Notes: generated by a model not told the origin, from the sequence alone. A stretch of 64,000 nucleotides of DNA from Molanna angustata (GCA_963576475.1 OY754981.1:22555677-22619676); one strand, 5' to 3'; counted from the first letter of the stretch, positions 10,936 through 21,440 are shown. Numbers and translations: made by a program.

Positions 10936-11675
10936 TTTTCAAATTGTAAATTTATTTGCAAGGCGGGGTGATGAGAATCCTCTGTGACCAAAGGTGCGCT
11001 GTTTCTAAAAACAGAACAGTCGACATTCGAAATGATCAAGTCTAAAATTCTGTTGTTAGAGTTGGTAATACTATTGTATTGATGCAGACCGGTATACGAT
11101 AAAGTGTCAATAAGTTGAGTGTTAGAAACATTATTGCTTAGATTCCCAGGTGTTAAGTAATTGCATGGAATATTAGAATTCCATGTAATGGAAGGCATAT
11201 TGAAATCACCCATCACAAATATTATGTCATCAGGATTCTGTTCATGTACTGTACTTAAAGAAAGTAAAAATGAACTGACCGCGGCTTGATAATGCTGACC
11301 TTGTGGAAGGTACACGCAGGCAACATGGAGATTCTGTTTAGTGCGAATGTTAAATTCCGGAATGGTAACCCAAAGACATTCTGCGGAACATTCAAAATCG
11401 TCACGACTAAAAGCCTCCAGATCCTTGCGTGTAATTATCATGATTCCACCTCCTCTGGGATTTCTCTGATAATTGGGATCCTGACAATCAAACCTGTCGC
11501 GCCTGAACACATCGAACAGGTCAATAGGAGCGAGTTCACCATCTAAAATTGTGCTAAAAAGCCACGTTTCGGTAATTCCAAACAAATTAAATGTATCGTT
11601 CAATATGATGTTATGATAAAAAGTATCTATTTTTGTACGTAAACCTCTACAGTTTTGATATAGAATTGATATCAT
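10908..11675 (-). pseudogene. CR1-like ORF2, endonuclease part (frameshifted from RT)
   Basis: 255 residues with the APE-type endonuclease motifs of non-LTR elements: ILYQNCRGLRTK near the start, the catalytic ITETWL, GGGIMI, VMGDFNMPSITW, RILDLIIS and the terminal SHHPALQI. Family knowledge: this enzyme nicks the target DNA to prime reverse transcription. The frame ends about 25 codons after the last motif, and the correct frame for the RT half resumes by a single-base shift near 10935. The start at 11675 is the first ATG before the first motif. Confidence 0.86.
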
Positions 11676-12634
11676 GGTAATACACGTTGTAGCCTAAAAA
11701 TATGCTTATATATGGATAAAAACATTATGTCTATACGCACACACATATTACAAACATATAATAAAATAAAAATAAAATATAATATGAACGAGTGACAGAA
11801 AATAATTGATTGGGAGGTGAATATGACCCACATATACATATATATACATACACATACACACACACATACATACACATACATACACATACATATACACACA
11901 CACATACATACATATACACACACACATACACATATATATACATATATATATACATATATACACACATATGACGCATAATTTGGTAGGAAATAGACAAATG
12001 CAATAAATTGGAAGAGTAAAATCGAGATATATATGTAAAAAATATATAAAATATATACATATAGGTATTATGTGTACATATATACATATACACATAAATA
12101 CGTACATAAAATGTGACAGAATAGAATAATAATATTTGCTCCGTAACATAATATACACTAAAAATGAACAGTACCTACCTATTTTGCAGTAAAGTCAATA
12201 CAATGAGCGCATATAAAATATTTATATCAAGTTTAGCACTATACACAAAATTTTTCACAAAACTGAAATAATAATGAACAAAAATAAAATATATACACAA
12301 CATCAAAAAACAATAAAACATGATTATATGAAATATCTCCATTTGACATTTGTCAGAACATAATATCGCACGCGCGCCATCAATCAATGCAAGGTTAAAT
12401 ACAATTAAATTAAAATATTTTTTATAAATTTGAATAGACATTGTGAGATAAAAAAAAGATAAATATATATGTTAAAATGTCGAGAGAAATGTATAGTTAT
12501 GTATACGAACGTAACCAGCAGACAGCTAATCGAGAAGCAACAGTTTGCGACAAACCATGAGAAATTAGTGACAGGTGTGGAAAGAGGATAGAAGGGAAAC
12601 ACTACTTTATGTAATTGTGTAAGAAAACATAACT
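11676..12634 (-). other. CR1-like inter-ORF region with TATG/CA-rich low-complexity DNA
   Basis: About 960 bp lie between the ORF1 stop and the ORF2 start. From 11830 to 12090 it is dominated by (TACA)n, (TATA)n and (CACA)n words, which create spurious overlapping open frames in three minus frames. These frames are compositional, not genes. This could be the real spacer of the element or a separate insertion. Confidence 0.55.
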
Positions 12635-13693
12635 TTATGAAATCTTTTTGACGTCTTCTGATTTGAGTATTGCCACAATTGGGGAGGTCACATTCCGCCT
12701 GGCGAAGATCCTGCCATCTCGTACCCAGATAAACGCAAACCCCGCAGCCTTTCCAGCAACTCGCGCTTCCTTCAGTAGTTGTTGGGACCGCGGTGTCAGA
12801 TGTTCATTAATGTAGATGTTCTTCGCACTGCAGGAATAATTCAAGTCCGTAGATTTCAGTCCCTTTGATTTCCGAGATGCAGCAAGAAATGCATCCCTCC
12901 GAGAACGAGTAATGAACCTCACCACAATTGGCTTCGGGAGTCCCACTTGTGCATTCTTAGTCTTGACCCTAGTAGCGTGGTCAATATCGTTACATGATAG
13001 TTTAATACCCAAAAAGTTCCCAATGTTCATTACCGTTTCCATTACATTCTCGTCCCTCTTCTCTGGAACTCCCAATATGTGCGCGTTATTTAGCCGGTCA
13101 CGCAGCTCCAGCTCGTTCAGTTTCGTTTCCAATTCACTGTTATGTACCCTCGCGCCATTCAAAATCGCCTCGAACGTGTCGAGACGTATGTTGAACTCGT
13201 CAACCTTATCGCAGCAGAACTTAGTGGACTCTTTAAAATCAGTGAATTCTGCTCGCATCTCAGTCAGTTGAATTTGAATTTTCGTGATCGCGTACATAAT
13301 TTCTGATGGAGTAGGTTCAGTATGTAATGATGTAGTGTTAGGAACCGGTAATTTAATGGTGGATGTATCATACTGTATCGTTGTTTGTTTTAATTGAAGA
13401 TTCTGCAAATTAGTTTGATTGACTTTAACTGGACTTGGTTCACCAATTGGCGAAACTGGGCGTGGAGGGGTATCGGACGATGAAGACTGGCGACTGACAG
13501 GTGTCAATCTTGGATCCTTTTTTTGGCAAGTTTTACACTTCCATTGATCTCTGTATATCTTCGACATCTTTTTAAAGTTTTCGAGAGTTGTCCCGACACA
13601 TCCAAAGTGAAATACACAGTAACATCTGCTACATTTTAAATTTTTCTTTTTTGGGCTCAAAGTAACTTTGCAGTGATTGCATTCCATCGTCAA
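12635..13693 (-). CDS. CR1-like ORF1 protein with PHD-type zinc finger
   Basis: 352 residues, intact. The N-terminal zinc finger (about residues 5-57) has CNHC, LKCSRC, FHFGC and WKCKTC, a C4-H-C3 pattern like PHD domains in ORF1 of CR1-clade elements. A Ser/Pro/Thr-rich linker, a predicted coiled coil at about 130-195, an RRM-like middle (HILGVPEKR, GNFLGIKL) and a basic C-terminal domain (VVRFITRSRRDAFL, YINEHLTPRSQQLLKEAR) follow. Family role: RNA-binding, nucleic-acid chaperone of the retrotransposon particle. It lies upstream of ORF2 on the same strand. Confidence 0.85.
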   Translation of the reverse strand: MTMECNHCKVTLSPKKKNLKCSRCYCVFHFGCVGTTLENFKKMSKIYRDQWKCKTCQKKDPRLTPVSRQSSSSDTPPRPVSPIGEPSPVKVNQTNLQNLQLKQTTIQYDTSTIKLPVPNTTSLHTEPTPSEIMYAITKIQIQLTEMRAEFTDFKESTKFCCDKVDEFNIRLDTFEAILNGARVHNSELETKLNELELRDRLNNAHILGVPEKRDENVMETVMNIGNFLGIKLSCNDIDHATRVKTKNAQVGLPKPIVVRFITRSRRDAFLAASRKSKGLKSTDLNYSCSAKNIYINEHLTPRSQQLLKEARVAGKAAGFAFIWVRDGRIFARRNVTSPIVAILKSEDVKKIS

Positions 13694-13700
13694 TATCTAC

Positions 13701-14039
13701 GTCTCGATAGATTTTATATAAAAAAAAAACTTCTATTCTTGAAGATAAAATTTGATCAAAAATTTGTATTGATCAAACGATCACGAGAAGCAATACTGTG
13801 TTCGGTGAATATGATTTGTAACAATAAGAAACTTTAAAACACTTTGTGGCTCTTAATAATGTTGTTTGTTGAATATTTTTAAATGATATTTATATTCAGA
13901 AAAAGCAATACAACTATATCACTAAATCAACACAAAATTGCACTTAAACTTGATTATATTTACTCAATACTATTATAGGTTAATACGATAGTTAATAAAA
14001 TATTAAAATATATTAAGGAGCACAATGAAACACTGTTTG
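13701..14039. other. Junction region between the CR1-like and R1-like elements
   Basis: AT-rich non-coding DNA that must contain the CR1-like 5' UTR and the R1-like 3' UTR. I could not find a target duplication or a tail that fixes the border. Confidence 0.5.
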
Positions 14040-15365
14040 CTACTCGATCGGCGATCGATAATCAAATTTAAGACAGAAAGTCTTGAAAGCCCTAAAATTG
14101 CTCTTCGTGGCTACAAGGTCCGCATGTCCAATGGGTCCAAAGAAATTCCCTCGGACATCGTCGTAGAGTTCTCGTCGGAAAGTTGACACGGAGAAGTTAG
14201 TGCATTCCCATAGGATATGCTCAGAAGTCTGTTCAGGGTTATCACAAAGCTGACATGAGGACGAATCGGATAAGTGAAAACGAAAGAGATAGCTTTTGAA
14301 ACTGCCGTGTCCAGTAAGGAATTGCGTGGTCCAATAATCGGGAACAATCCACGAGGATAAAATTCGAGTCCTCACATCGGGAAGAAATAAAAATGTAAGT
14401 CTGTCCACGGAAGAAGAGGACCAGCGACGTTGCCAAGCATCTAAAAGAGAACTCCGGGCCAAGTTCTCGATCTCTCCACGAACTGTGGGTAAATTAACAG
14501 GTGGGAGAGAAGCACCACCCAAAATTGAGCTTCGGCCTCTATACAGGTTGTGAATAGAAGCTCGTCGCTGTGTTTCCAGATCAAGGGGAGCCATACCTGT
14601 GAGAATAGAAAGTGTGTCAGTAGCGCAGGTTCTGTAAGCCTTTGCTAAAGCTATTAGTGCGAAGCGCTGTCCAGAAAGCAGCAGACGTCTAATGTATTGG
14701 GTTTCACAACGATGAGCCCAACAAGGAGCGGCATAACACATAATACTCAGAAAGGTAGCGTTGTAAAACAGTCTTGCTACTGGAAATTTAAGGCCCCAAC
14801 TAGCTCGAGCAAGACGTGAAATCTTTTGAAAGGCTATTTTTGCACTATCGGATACAGCACGAACATGGTATTGGAAAGTAAGGCCTCTATCTAGTGTAAC
14901 ACCCAAAACTTTGACCCTATCCTTAAATATTACACGCGTATTGATAAATTTGATGGAGGGAGGACTTTTCATTATGCCTTTTAACACTAACCCATATGTC
15001 TTCTTAGGTGCGAAATTGAGTCTATGACTTATACCCCAATCTGCAACAGAAGAAAGTAACTGAGTAGCTGCGCGCTCAATAAGTGCTCGGGTGTTACCTT
15101 GAATAAGGATTGTAGCATCATCGGCATATGCCAAAATACTGCAGCCCGTAGGCGTTGAAAGTGATAGAAGGTCGTCGAACAAGATGTTCCATAACAGTGG
15201 ACCCAGAACAGAACCCTGAGGGCACCCGATGCTAATTGGTCGCCAGTGCAAATCCTGTCCCCCGGGCATGGCCACATGTCTATTAGTAAAATAGCTCTTC
15301 ACTATTTTATATATAAGTGCTAGGAACCTTACGGTCTCGAAGTTTTTTTTTAAATTAGAGGCCAC
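14040..15365 (-). pseudogene. R1-like ORF2, C-terminal half (RT motifs B-C, thumb, zinc knuckle)
   Basis: 441 open codons. Motif B is GCPQGSVLGPLLWNILFDDL and the catalytic motif C is LAYADDATILI, followed by LKGIMKSPP and KVLGVTLDRGLTF. The last 80 residues carry CQLCDNPEQTSEHILWEC, the C-C-H-C motif near the end of R1-type ORF2 proteins. The real frame enters from the N-terminal half by a frameshift in a run of nine A (15345-15356), so the apparent start is not genuine. Confidence 0.88.
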
Positions 15366-17200
15366 CAGGCATTGTCGAATGCTCCCGCAATATCAAGAGA
15401 TATGGAGATAACATATTTACTATCAGAGCTACTAACGATATCAGATATAGCCAAGATAGCATCAACCGTTGATTTCCCAGCGCAAAAACCGAACTGACGA
15501 TCGGACAGTGGGTGGGTACTGGAAAGATGATCTTCTAAGCGTCGACATATAAGCTTTTCTAACACCTTACCCAAAATAGGTAGTAAAGTAATCGGTCTAT
15601 ATGATTTTGGGTCAGAAGGATCCAGGTCACTACGCTTGGGAATAACAGTCATTAAACCTGTTTTCCAACAATCCGGAAAGTAGCCTTCTCGCAAGCAATT
15701 GTTGTACAATAAGATAATCTCGTGGCGAGCTATGTGCCAGCACCTTTGTACGAGAGCTGCGTCAATGCGGTCAATGCCAGGAGATTTGTTTTGCTGAAGA
15801 TTCTTGATGATAAAATCAAGCTCATCGAAATTGGCGAAGGTCGATATGGGAGTTTGCGGGATATCGGATTGGTTATTGCGTATTTGTGAATGAAGAGGAG
15901 TATCAGATGAGATGTCATCAGAAGAAATAAGTATGTCAAGTAGCGTGATAGTCGTCGAGTCAGAGTCTATTGTGATAATTCCAGTTCGTGGATCACGGAT
16001 ACACGAGACTGACGCATTTGGATATTTTTTCATTGATGCATATCTAAACACAGCACCCCAAGGATCTGTCGTTGAAACCTCAGATACCAAGCGGCGCCAT
16101 GCTTCAGACTTGGCACGAGAAATCTCGCGTTTGTAGATATTATTTGAGCGTCTATACTCACATTGAAGCATGGTTATTAAGTCATTTGAACTTCCTCGAC
16201 GACGGGCCGCTCTCAACGCGCGGTGAGCTCGAGTCGAAGTTCGTTTAAAGATGTCTAAGCCAGGATGCCACCATTCATTAGGAGACATGTGACTAGAAGA
16301 AGTTCTGCCGATCGCCTTCTCGGCACAATAAATTATACTCTGCGTAAAAGATGAGGCCATGTCCGCGGTAGTACAAGATCTACAAGATAAACGATCCAAT
16401 GAGCATTCAAAGTAACGGTCAAAGTCTAACCAACGCCACCTGTCACACCTTGTCCGGAATCTTCTAAGCAAAGGTTTCGCTAAAGGAATTGTGGGTACAT
16501 TGGAAATAATCTGAAACGTGATAAGGTTATGGTCACTGCACGAGGCATCCTCGTCTACAGTCCAATTCCCTACTCTATGGTTAATCTGAGGTGTAGCTAA
16601 AGTGACATCTATATGACTTGTACCCATGTGGTTAGAGAAGGTAGGTGGACTGAAAGGATTGTTCAACACACTCAAATTGTGGCGAGAGATAAAATCTTCG
16701 CAGCTTACACCTCTGGTGAATTTTCTGGACCCGGAAGTGGTAGTGTTACACCATAGAATAGATTCTGCATTAAAATCACCTCCAATAATTAATGATGCGT
16801 TGCCGAGTTGGCCTAATATAACATCCAGTTGATCCAGAAAACGAAATTCGGATTCACTAAACTGAAAATATATGGAAATAATATAAAACGAATCACTTGG
16901 AGAAGAAATCTGGACTACAACCAAATGACTAGAAGATAAGTGATCTAGGCAGATAAAGTTGATGTTGGGATTGTAAATAGCTATACAGCTCATCGGAGGG
17001 TTCGTTGAGGTACAGCTCGAAGCCATAGCAACTCGAACGCTTGGACCAAACGATGGCACAATTCCATCTCGAGAGTATGGCTCTTGGATAAGACAAACAT
17101 CAATGTTCATGCGATGAGCAGACTGACTGAGTTCGGCTGAAGCTGATTGTCCACGGCCAAGATTAAGTTGACCAAATTTAACAGAAGCATTACACGCCAT
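15350..17200 (-). pseudogene. R1-like ORF2, N-terminal half (endonuclease and RT motifs 1-A)
   Basis: The start at 17200 (MACNASVKFGQLNLGRG) is chosen because it is the first ATG before the endonuclease and overlaps the ORF1 stop (ATGGCGTGTAA). The open frame runs further upstream, but inside ORF1. Endonuclease motifs: LIQEPYSRDG, LIIGGDFNAES, SHIDVTL and CSDHNLITF. RT motifs: NKSPGIDRIDAALVQ, SYRPITLLPILGKVLEKLI and the catalytic LDIAGAFDNAWW. It stops at 15350 by frameshift just after motif A. Confidence 0.88.
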
Positions 17201-18563
17201 AGTCAATATTGAGCAAAGCTCTGCTGACTGTTGCTTGATAAGCTGGACAGTCATTAGTGCCTGATCGGTGTATTGCTGGTTTGTTAAATAACTTACAAAC
17301 AGCGCATGTGGGTTGATTGGCTCTATTCGGACATGACACGTAAACGTGTTCCGTTGAAGCACAATGTGAGCATCTGACGGGTTCCTTGCAAGTTTTTGAA
17401 CCATGGCCGTACATTCGACAACGGCCACATATACTGACTGGAAGAAAATCTGTAACACGACAGACATTCCAGTCAACATACACCTTTCCTAAATTGATGA
17501 GGCTGTGGCGGACGACGGCAGGTACTGAAAAGACTCTATCGCAAGTCGGGCCAACTGTAGGTCCTGTTAAATGACTGAATACTGCTGTTTTAATGGCATG
17601 CTCTTTCGTACTCTCTGCAACTATCTCTAAAAATTCGTCATTAGACAGGTCCCGTGGCACATGACTAAACCTCACACGAGGTTGCCTCTTGGTAGCGAGT
17701 CGTGCGGTCAAGGTCGTTGATGCTTTTATTTCCGGGGCATTCAGCAACTTGATGGAGTCTTCCGTGGTGGCAGTGTTAACTACGACGCCGCGACCTCTTA
17801 TGGTACGTACACTTGTGACGCGGGCACCTACATCGGAAGGCTTAATAGCTGCATTCAGGATTTTCCTTGTTTCCATTGATGACTTGACTTCATCGTTGGT
17901 TGGAAAAATGCAGACGGCAGGTTTTGCAGGGAGTGCAGGAAATCCTCCCTTTGATAAGGGCGGTGGACCTGTCACTTGCGTGGCATACAGGGAGGTCGGA
18001 CGGTCTTTTAGTTTGTCGGCAATTTTATTCATCACTGGTGCAATCTGTGTCTCAGTGGTGTCAATCCTCTCACACAGATGCAAGATTTTTTCATCTCTGC
18101 TGGAAATCGTCGTTTTCAGGCAAGATATGACGCCTCTTGCTTCCGCCAACTCAGTCGATAGATCACCAATAAGTGATAATAGGCGCTGAGCTTCACGACC
18201 AACTCGAATGAGATGCGATTTCGAAATTTTTGAGTATTTTTCAACAATGTCCTGAATATTACTTAGGCATAAATAGGCTGCTTCTGTTTTAGAAGATGGC
18301 AAATAATCATCTTCTCGCTCATCTTCTGTATCAGAGTCTGAACTCATGATATCGGCTTCCGTGGTCAGGGCAGAGACTGCAGACGACAAGGGCAGGGGAG
18401 GAGGTTTAATGGAGGCAAGGGAGAAAGGGACGACAGAAGGACTAAAAGTTCTGGTTCTTGAGCTGGGAGGAGAGTCATTGGCGATTGCAGGCAGACTCAA
18501 GAGTTCTTTCTGCCTCTTCCGCTTTCGTTCCCTTTTTGTCATCCTATAATCAGATTCCTCCAT
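17190..18563 (-). CDS. R1-like ORF1 (Gag-like) protein
   Basis: 457 residues, intact. It has a basic N-terminus (MTKRERKRKRQKE), a Ser/Pro-rich and acidic stretch with SSDSDTEDEREDDY, then a central domain. Three zinc knuckles sit near the C-terminus: CGRCRMYGHGSKTC (379-392), CSHCASTEHVYVSC (398-411) and a longer CAVC...H...C (420-439). Family knowledge: the nucleic-acid-binding structural protein of R1-clade elements. Its stop codon overlaps the ORF2 start by 11 bases, suggesting coupled or reinitiated translation of ORF2. Confidence 0.88.
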   Translation of the reverse strand: MEESDYRMTKRERKRKRQKELLSLPAIANDSPPSSRTRTFSPSVVPFSLASIKPPPLPLSSAVSALTTEADIMSSDSDTEDEREDDYLPSSKTEAAYLCLSNIQDIVEKYSKISKSHLIRVGREAQRLLSLIGDLSTELAEARGVISCLKTTISSRDEKILHLCERIDTTETQIAPVMNKIADKLKDRPTSLYATQVTGPPPLSKGGFPALPAKPAVCIFPTNDEVKSSMETRKILNAAIKPSDVGARVTSVRTIRGRGVVVNTATTEDSIKLLNAPEIKASTTLTARLATKRQPRVRFSHVPRDLSNDEFLEIVAESTKEHAIKTAVFSHLTGPTVGPTCDRVFSVPAVVRHSLINLGKVYVDWNVCRVTDFLPVSICGRCRMYGHGSKTCKEPVRCSHCASTEHVYVSCPNRANQPTCAVCKLFNKPAIHRSGTNDCPAYQATVSRALLNIDYGV

Positions 18564-18566
18564 CGA

Positions 18567-18755
18567 TGTGAAGGGTCATAGATTGGACAGCAGGAAAGGT
18601 AAGCCTCTGGAAATTAAGCAACAGAGCTGCCCTAACAGAATATCAAAAGACTGTACGACCAAACCTAGCCCACGAAAATTGCAGATATTGCAGTCTTACA
18701 AGTGACTGGGACAGGTAGGAATATAATGAATAAATAAATAAATAAACGACGGATT
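18567..18755 (+). mobile_element. LINE 3' end fragment, opposite orientation, (AAAT)n tail
   Basis: The plus frame reads DWTAGKVSLWKLSNRAALTE, then ENCRYCSLTSDWDR and a TAG, followed by a tail GAATAAATAAATAAATAAAC. This resembles the last codons of a LINE ORF2 plus tail, 5'-truncated, abutting the start of the R1-like ORF1. Confidence 0.5.
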
Positions 18756-19813
18756 AGATGCTAGGAGACAAGGGAACGATATGAAGAGTAAATAAAAATT
18801 TTATAAAGTATGGAGTAAAATACTATGTACCTAAGAGAAAAAAGAATAGATAATAATACAATCAAAAATAAAACTTAATTGAAAAATAAAAAATAAAAAA
18901 AATAAAAATAATCGGCAAGCGCCGTAAAAAAAAAAAAAAGTATAATGTACAAAGGTATATACAAAAACAAATATAGATAGGTACGAAGATATATACAGAA
19001 TAGGTACCAGAAAGGAGTACTCGCTATAATTACTAGAGCAAATAATTACCTATAATTACCTAGATGTACATAAATAAAAGGAGTGAAAGAAAACAATTAG
19101 GTACATATAAATATATCAAAATATCTCTGAAGTCTTAATATTAGTAGAGAGTAAAAACTAAGAAGATATTATAATATAAAAATACAAATGATTGTAATGC
19201 GGTGCGGGAACAGGATAAGTCAGGGGGGTTAGGGGTATCTCTTTGACGGGTGGCCTGTATTTATGAATTTATGCTTTTCGACGCCGAAAGGGCGTAAGCG
19301 CCAGTATGGGGAGCGCAGAAAAACGTTAATATCTGATCAACGGCAGTTGGCAGACACTATCTTCCACGAACTTTTCTGTGCACAATTTAATTCTACATTC
19401 AATGACACTAAAGTCAGTGACGTAAAATAATACACACGAGCAACACACACCGAAATGTCAAAAAAATAAATTGAAATCACGATAAAATAGTAATAAATAG
19501 TAATAAAAAACATAAGTTATACATTATTGGAATCACGGGAAAATTCCCTGCACAATGATATATATAAAGTACACAAAAGAAAACAAAAAAAATAAAATGT
19601 TATTTTTCAGGCACGAAAAAAAAAATTTAAAACACTTTAAAACCTAAAAATAACACCCGAAATACACAAAAAAATACATCACCACAAACAGGATACGGCA
19701 ACAATTCACTTAAAGCAAAAAAAATAAAAGATTTCATACGATAAAAGACACAAAATAAGCAAAAAAACTCAGAAGTAAACAAACACAACTTGACAGCGAT
19801 GAAGGTAGATTCT
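18756..19813 (-). other. Right part of the inner insertion, UTR-like, non-coding
   Basis: About 1 kb without ORFs. 18756-19200 is strongly AT-rich; 19200-19400 is more balanced (GACGCCGAAAGGGCGTAAGC). It reaches the 12-bp duplication at 19814. In the minus direction it would precede R1-like ORF1 and so may be a 5' UTR, with the plus-strand LINE fragment inserted in it. Confidence 0.4.
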
Positions 19814-19825
19814 ATTTTGAGCATT
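19814..19825. repeat. Right 12-bp target duplication of the inner insertion
   Basis: ATTTTGAGCATT, identical to 8304-8315. Flanking bases differ on both sides, so the duplication is exactly 12 bp. Confidence 0.85.
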
Positions 19826-20256
19826 CTGCGATGCAACCACATCTCAAAAGCTTCCAGCCTGTTCATGGTGTTAACCTTCAATGTCCAAGTCTCACAGCCA
19901 TATAGCAACACAGACCACACATAACATCTCATCATCCGCTGTCTCAGGTCCATATTGAGCTTTTCGTTACAGAAGAAAGATCTCATTTTATTAAAGGCAG
20001 CTCTTGCTATCTCAATTCTGCACTTGATCTCCAGATCCGGGTCAAGGGACTCCGAAAAAATACTGCCAAGGTACTTTAATTTATCCACCTTATCTATAAC
20101 CTTGCCCATTAATTGCAAGGAAGAACCAGGATATTCACATCGACCAAATGTCATCCACTTTGTTTTGGCTACATTTATAGATAAGCCCAAATGTTCACCA
20201 AATATATTGACATTGATTAACAGTTCCTGGAGATCAGAAATAAAATCCGCCAGTAA
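19814..20256 (-). mobile_element. RTE-type LINE, 5' part of the split copy (RT palm/thumb)
   Basis: The minus frame begins at the truncation point with VLLADFISDLQELL (just after the catalytic YADD of homologues), then GLSINVAKTKWM, KYLGSIFSES, RQRMMRCYVWSVLLYGCETW and EAFEMWLHRRMLKI. It stops being LINE-like at 19813 where the inner insertion begins and resumes at 8303. The 5' truncation abuts the 13-bp duplication at 20257. Confidence 0.88.
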
Positions 20257-20269
20257 TACCCGTTGTATT
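20257..20269. repeat. Right 13-bp target duplication of the RTE-type LINE
   Basis: TACCCGTTGTATT, identical to 7962-7974. It lies directly at the point where RTE homology begins. Confidence 0.85.
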
Positions 20270-20452
20270 AACGTTAGTTAAAAAAATTATAACTCATTAT
20301 TTTCCGATGTATTTATTATAAACTTTGATTTAAATTAATCGTAATAAAATGCAGTCTAAACACGCGTTGTATATCTGATAACGCCTGATTAGTAGGCAAT
20401 ATGACCGCCACGTGTCGATAAAGTGTGACCCTTTATTTTCTGTGTAAGAAAA

Positions 20453-20548
20453 ATGGCGTTGTATTTTATTGCGACGGTTTTGCTTTGTATTGCAACAAAT
20501 TACGCGTACCCTTATTTATATCGACAATCAGATAATAAAAGTATCTAA
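20453..20548 (+). CDS. Possible first exon/short ORF of a secreted peptide
   Basis: The ATG at 20453 (context AAAAATGG) opens a 31-codon frame with a textbook signal-peptide profile: a short N-region, a hydrophobic core LYFIATVLLCIA, then a plausible cleavage site NYA|YP and a polar remainder YLYRQSDNKS. A possible weak splice donor (AAA|GTATCT) lies before the stop, so it could be a first exon. No further exon was recognised. Chance is possible in such short DNA. Confidence 0.3.
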   Translation: MALYFIATVLLCIATNYAYPYLYRQSDNKSI

Positions 20549-20714
20549 CACATACTATATCTAATAACCTACATTTAAATGGGAGAAAGAGCCGCTTTCA
20601 TCAAGGTACCTACATCAAATCTCCATTCGAACCTCAAATCCTTGAGTGGAGCATGCGCAGTGCTATGCCGAAAGCCGGCATTGTTTATGATGACAGATAG
20701 ACTAATGATGAAGT

Positions 20715-20835
20715 TATTTATTTATTTATACAATCTCAATATTTGTTATATTAGTTATATATACAATCCTAACCTCACTAGGACTACGCCTGTTTCGAGG
20801 TTGGAAATTTCCAATATTATATTGATACATCCATG
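20715..20835 (-). mobile_element. LINE/SINE 3' tail fragment (CCTAGTGAGG family)
   Basis: On the minus strand the order GGTTGG..., CCTAGTGAGGTT, an AT-rich segment and (AAAT)n matches 60570-60660 on the plus strand. Only the 3' tail is present. Confidence 0.55.
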
Positions 20836-21440
20836 GCACAAAAATACAATATTTACTAATAGTTATGGATATCTCTTGAAGGAAACGGACAATAAATTTA
20901 AACGAAATAGAAAAATAAACACAAATGCGAAATGATATTGCGTTCAAAATTATTTGTTAAACGTGTTTATGATTATTTGATGCGTTCTAATGCAAATACA
21001 TATAAAATTAATACTTTCAAAATTTATTATATAATAAAACAAAAAGTACGTTTCAAAATAATGAAAAGGATATATTCAAACACTGTAATGTATTATCTAT
21101 ATATCATAAAGTAAAATCTTAAAATATGAACATGATAATATAAATCAATTAAAAGAAAACTCATGTAGCAAATACTTAGACAATTAAACAATTCAAAGAT
21201 AAAAAAATTACCTGTGTGCGATAATGCATATGGTATGAGAACATGGGAATATCTCCTACAAAAAATATTAAATGACATAGATTGCATATATACACTACAT
21301 GCCCAAAATATTTAACACACTTGAAAAGGTACATGATGAGGTCCGATGACGATAACTATGTGCTCTAGGAGCATGCTTATTGGGTTGCTCGTCTGTCGTA
21401 GGTCGGAACCTGCATCGTAAGATTTATTATAAACTTACTA
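20836..21440. other. AT-rich DNA with no recognised feature
   Basis: Only short AT-rich open frames on both strands. No motif or shared repeat seen. Confidence 0.45.

Larger units (their letters stand above)
8517..13700 (-). mobile_element. CR1-like non-LTR retrotransposon, near full length
   Basis: On the minus strand it has ORF1 with a PHD finger (13693-12635), a 0.95-kb inter-ORF region, and ORF2 with apurinic-like endonuclease and reverse transcriptase (11675-8818). A 3' UTR of about 270 bp ends in GTCCCAAATAAAT repeats (8517-8545). The GTCCCAAATAAA end signature recurs at 51425-51440. ORF1 is intact, ORF2 has one frameshift. The 5' end is not fixed and may extend towards 14.0 kb. Confidence 0.85.
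14040..18563 (-). mobile_element. R1-like non-LTR retrotransposon (ORF1 + ORF2)
   Basis: The minus-strand element has ORF1 with three zinc knuckles (18563-17190) and an ORF2 starting inside the last codons of ORF1 (17200). ORF2 has endonuclease, reverse transcriptase and a C-terminal zinc-knuckle-like motif. Gene order, overlap and motif spelling (GQLNLGRGQ, FDNAWW, CPQGSVLGPLLWN) are typical of the R1 clade. It is not in rDNA here. ORF2 is broken once, near 15350-15365. The 5' border lies at or just beyond 18565 and the 3' border between 13.7 and 14.04 kb. Confidence 0.88.

Noticed and set aside
11672..12158. Three overlapping minus-strand frames rich in Y, M, C, V
   Set aside because: Arise from TATG/CA-rich low-complexity DNA in the CR1-like spacer; no start context, motif or homology.
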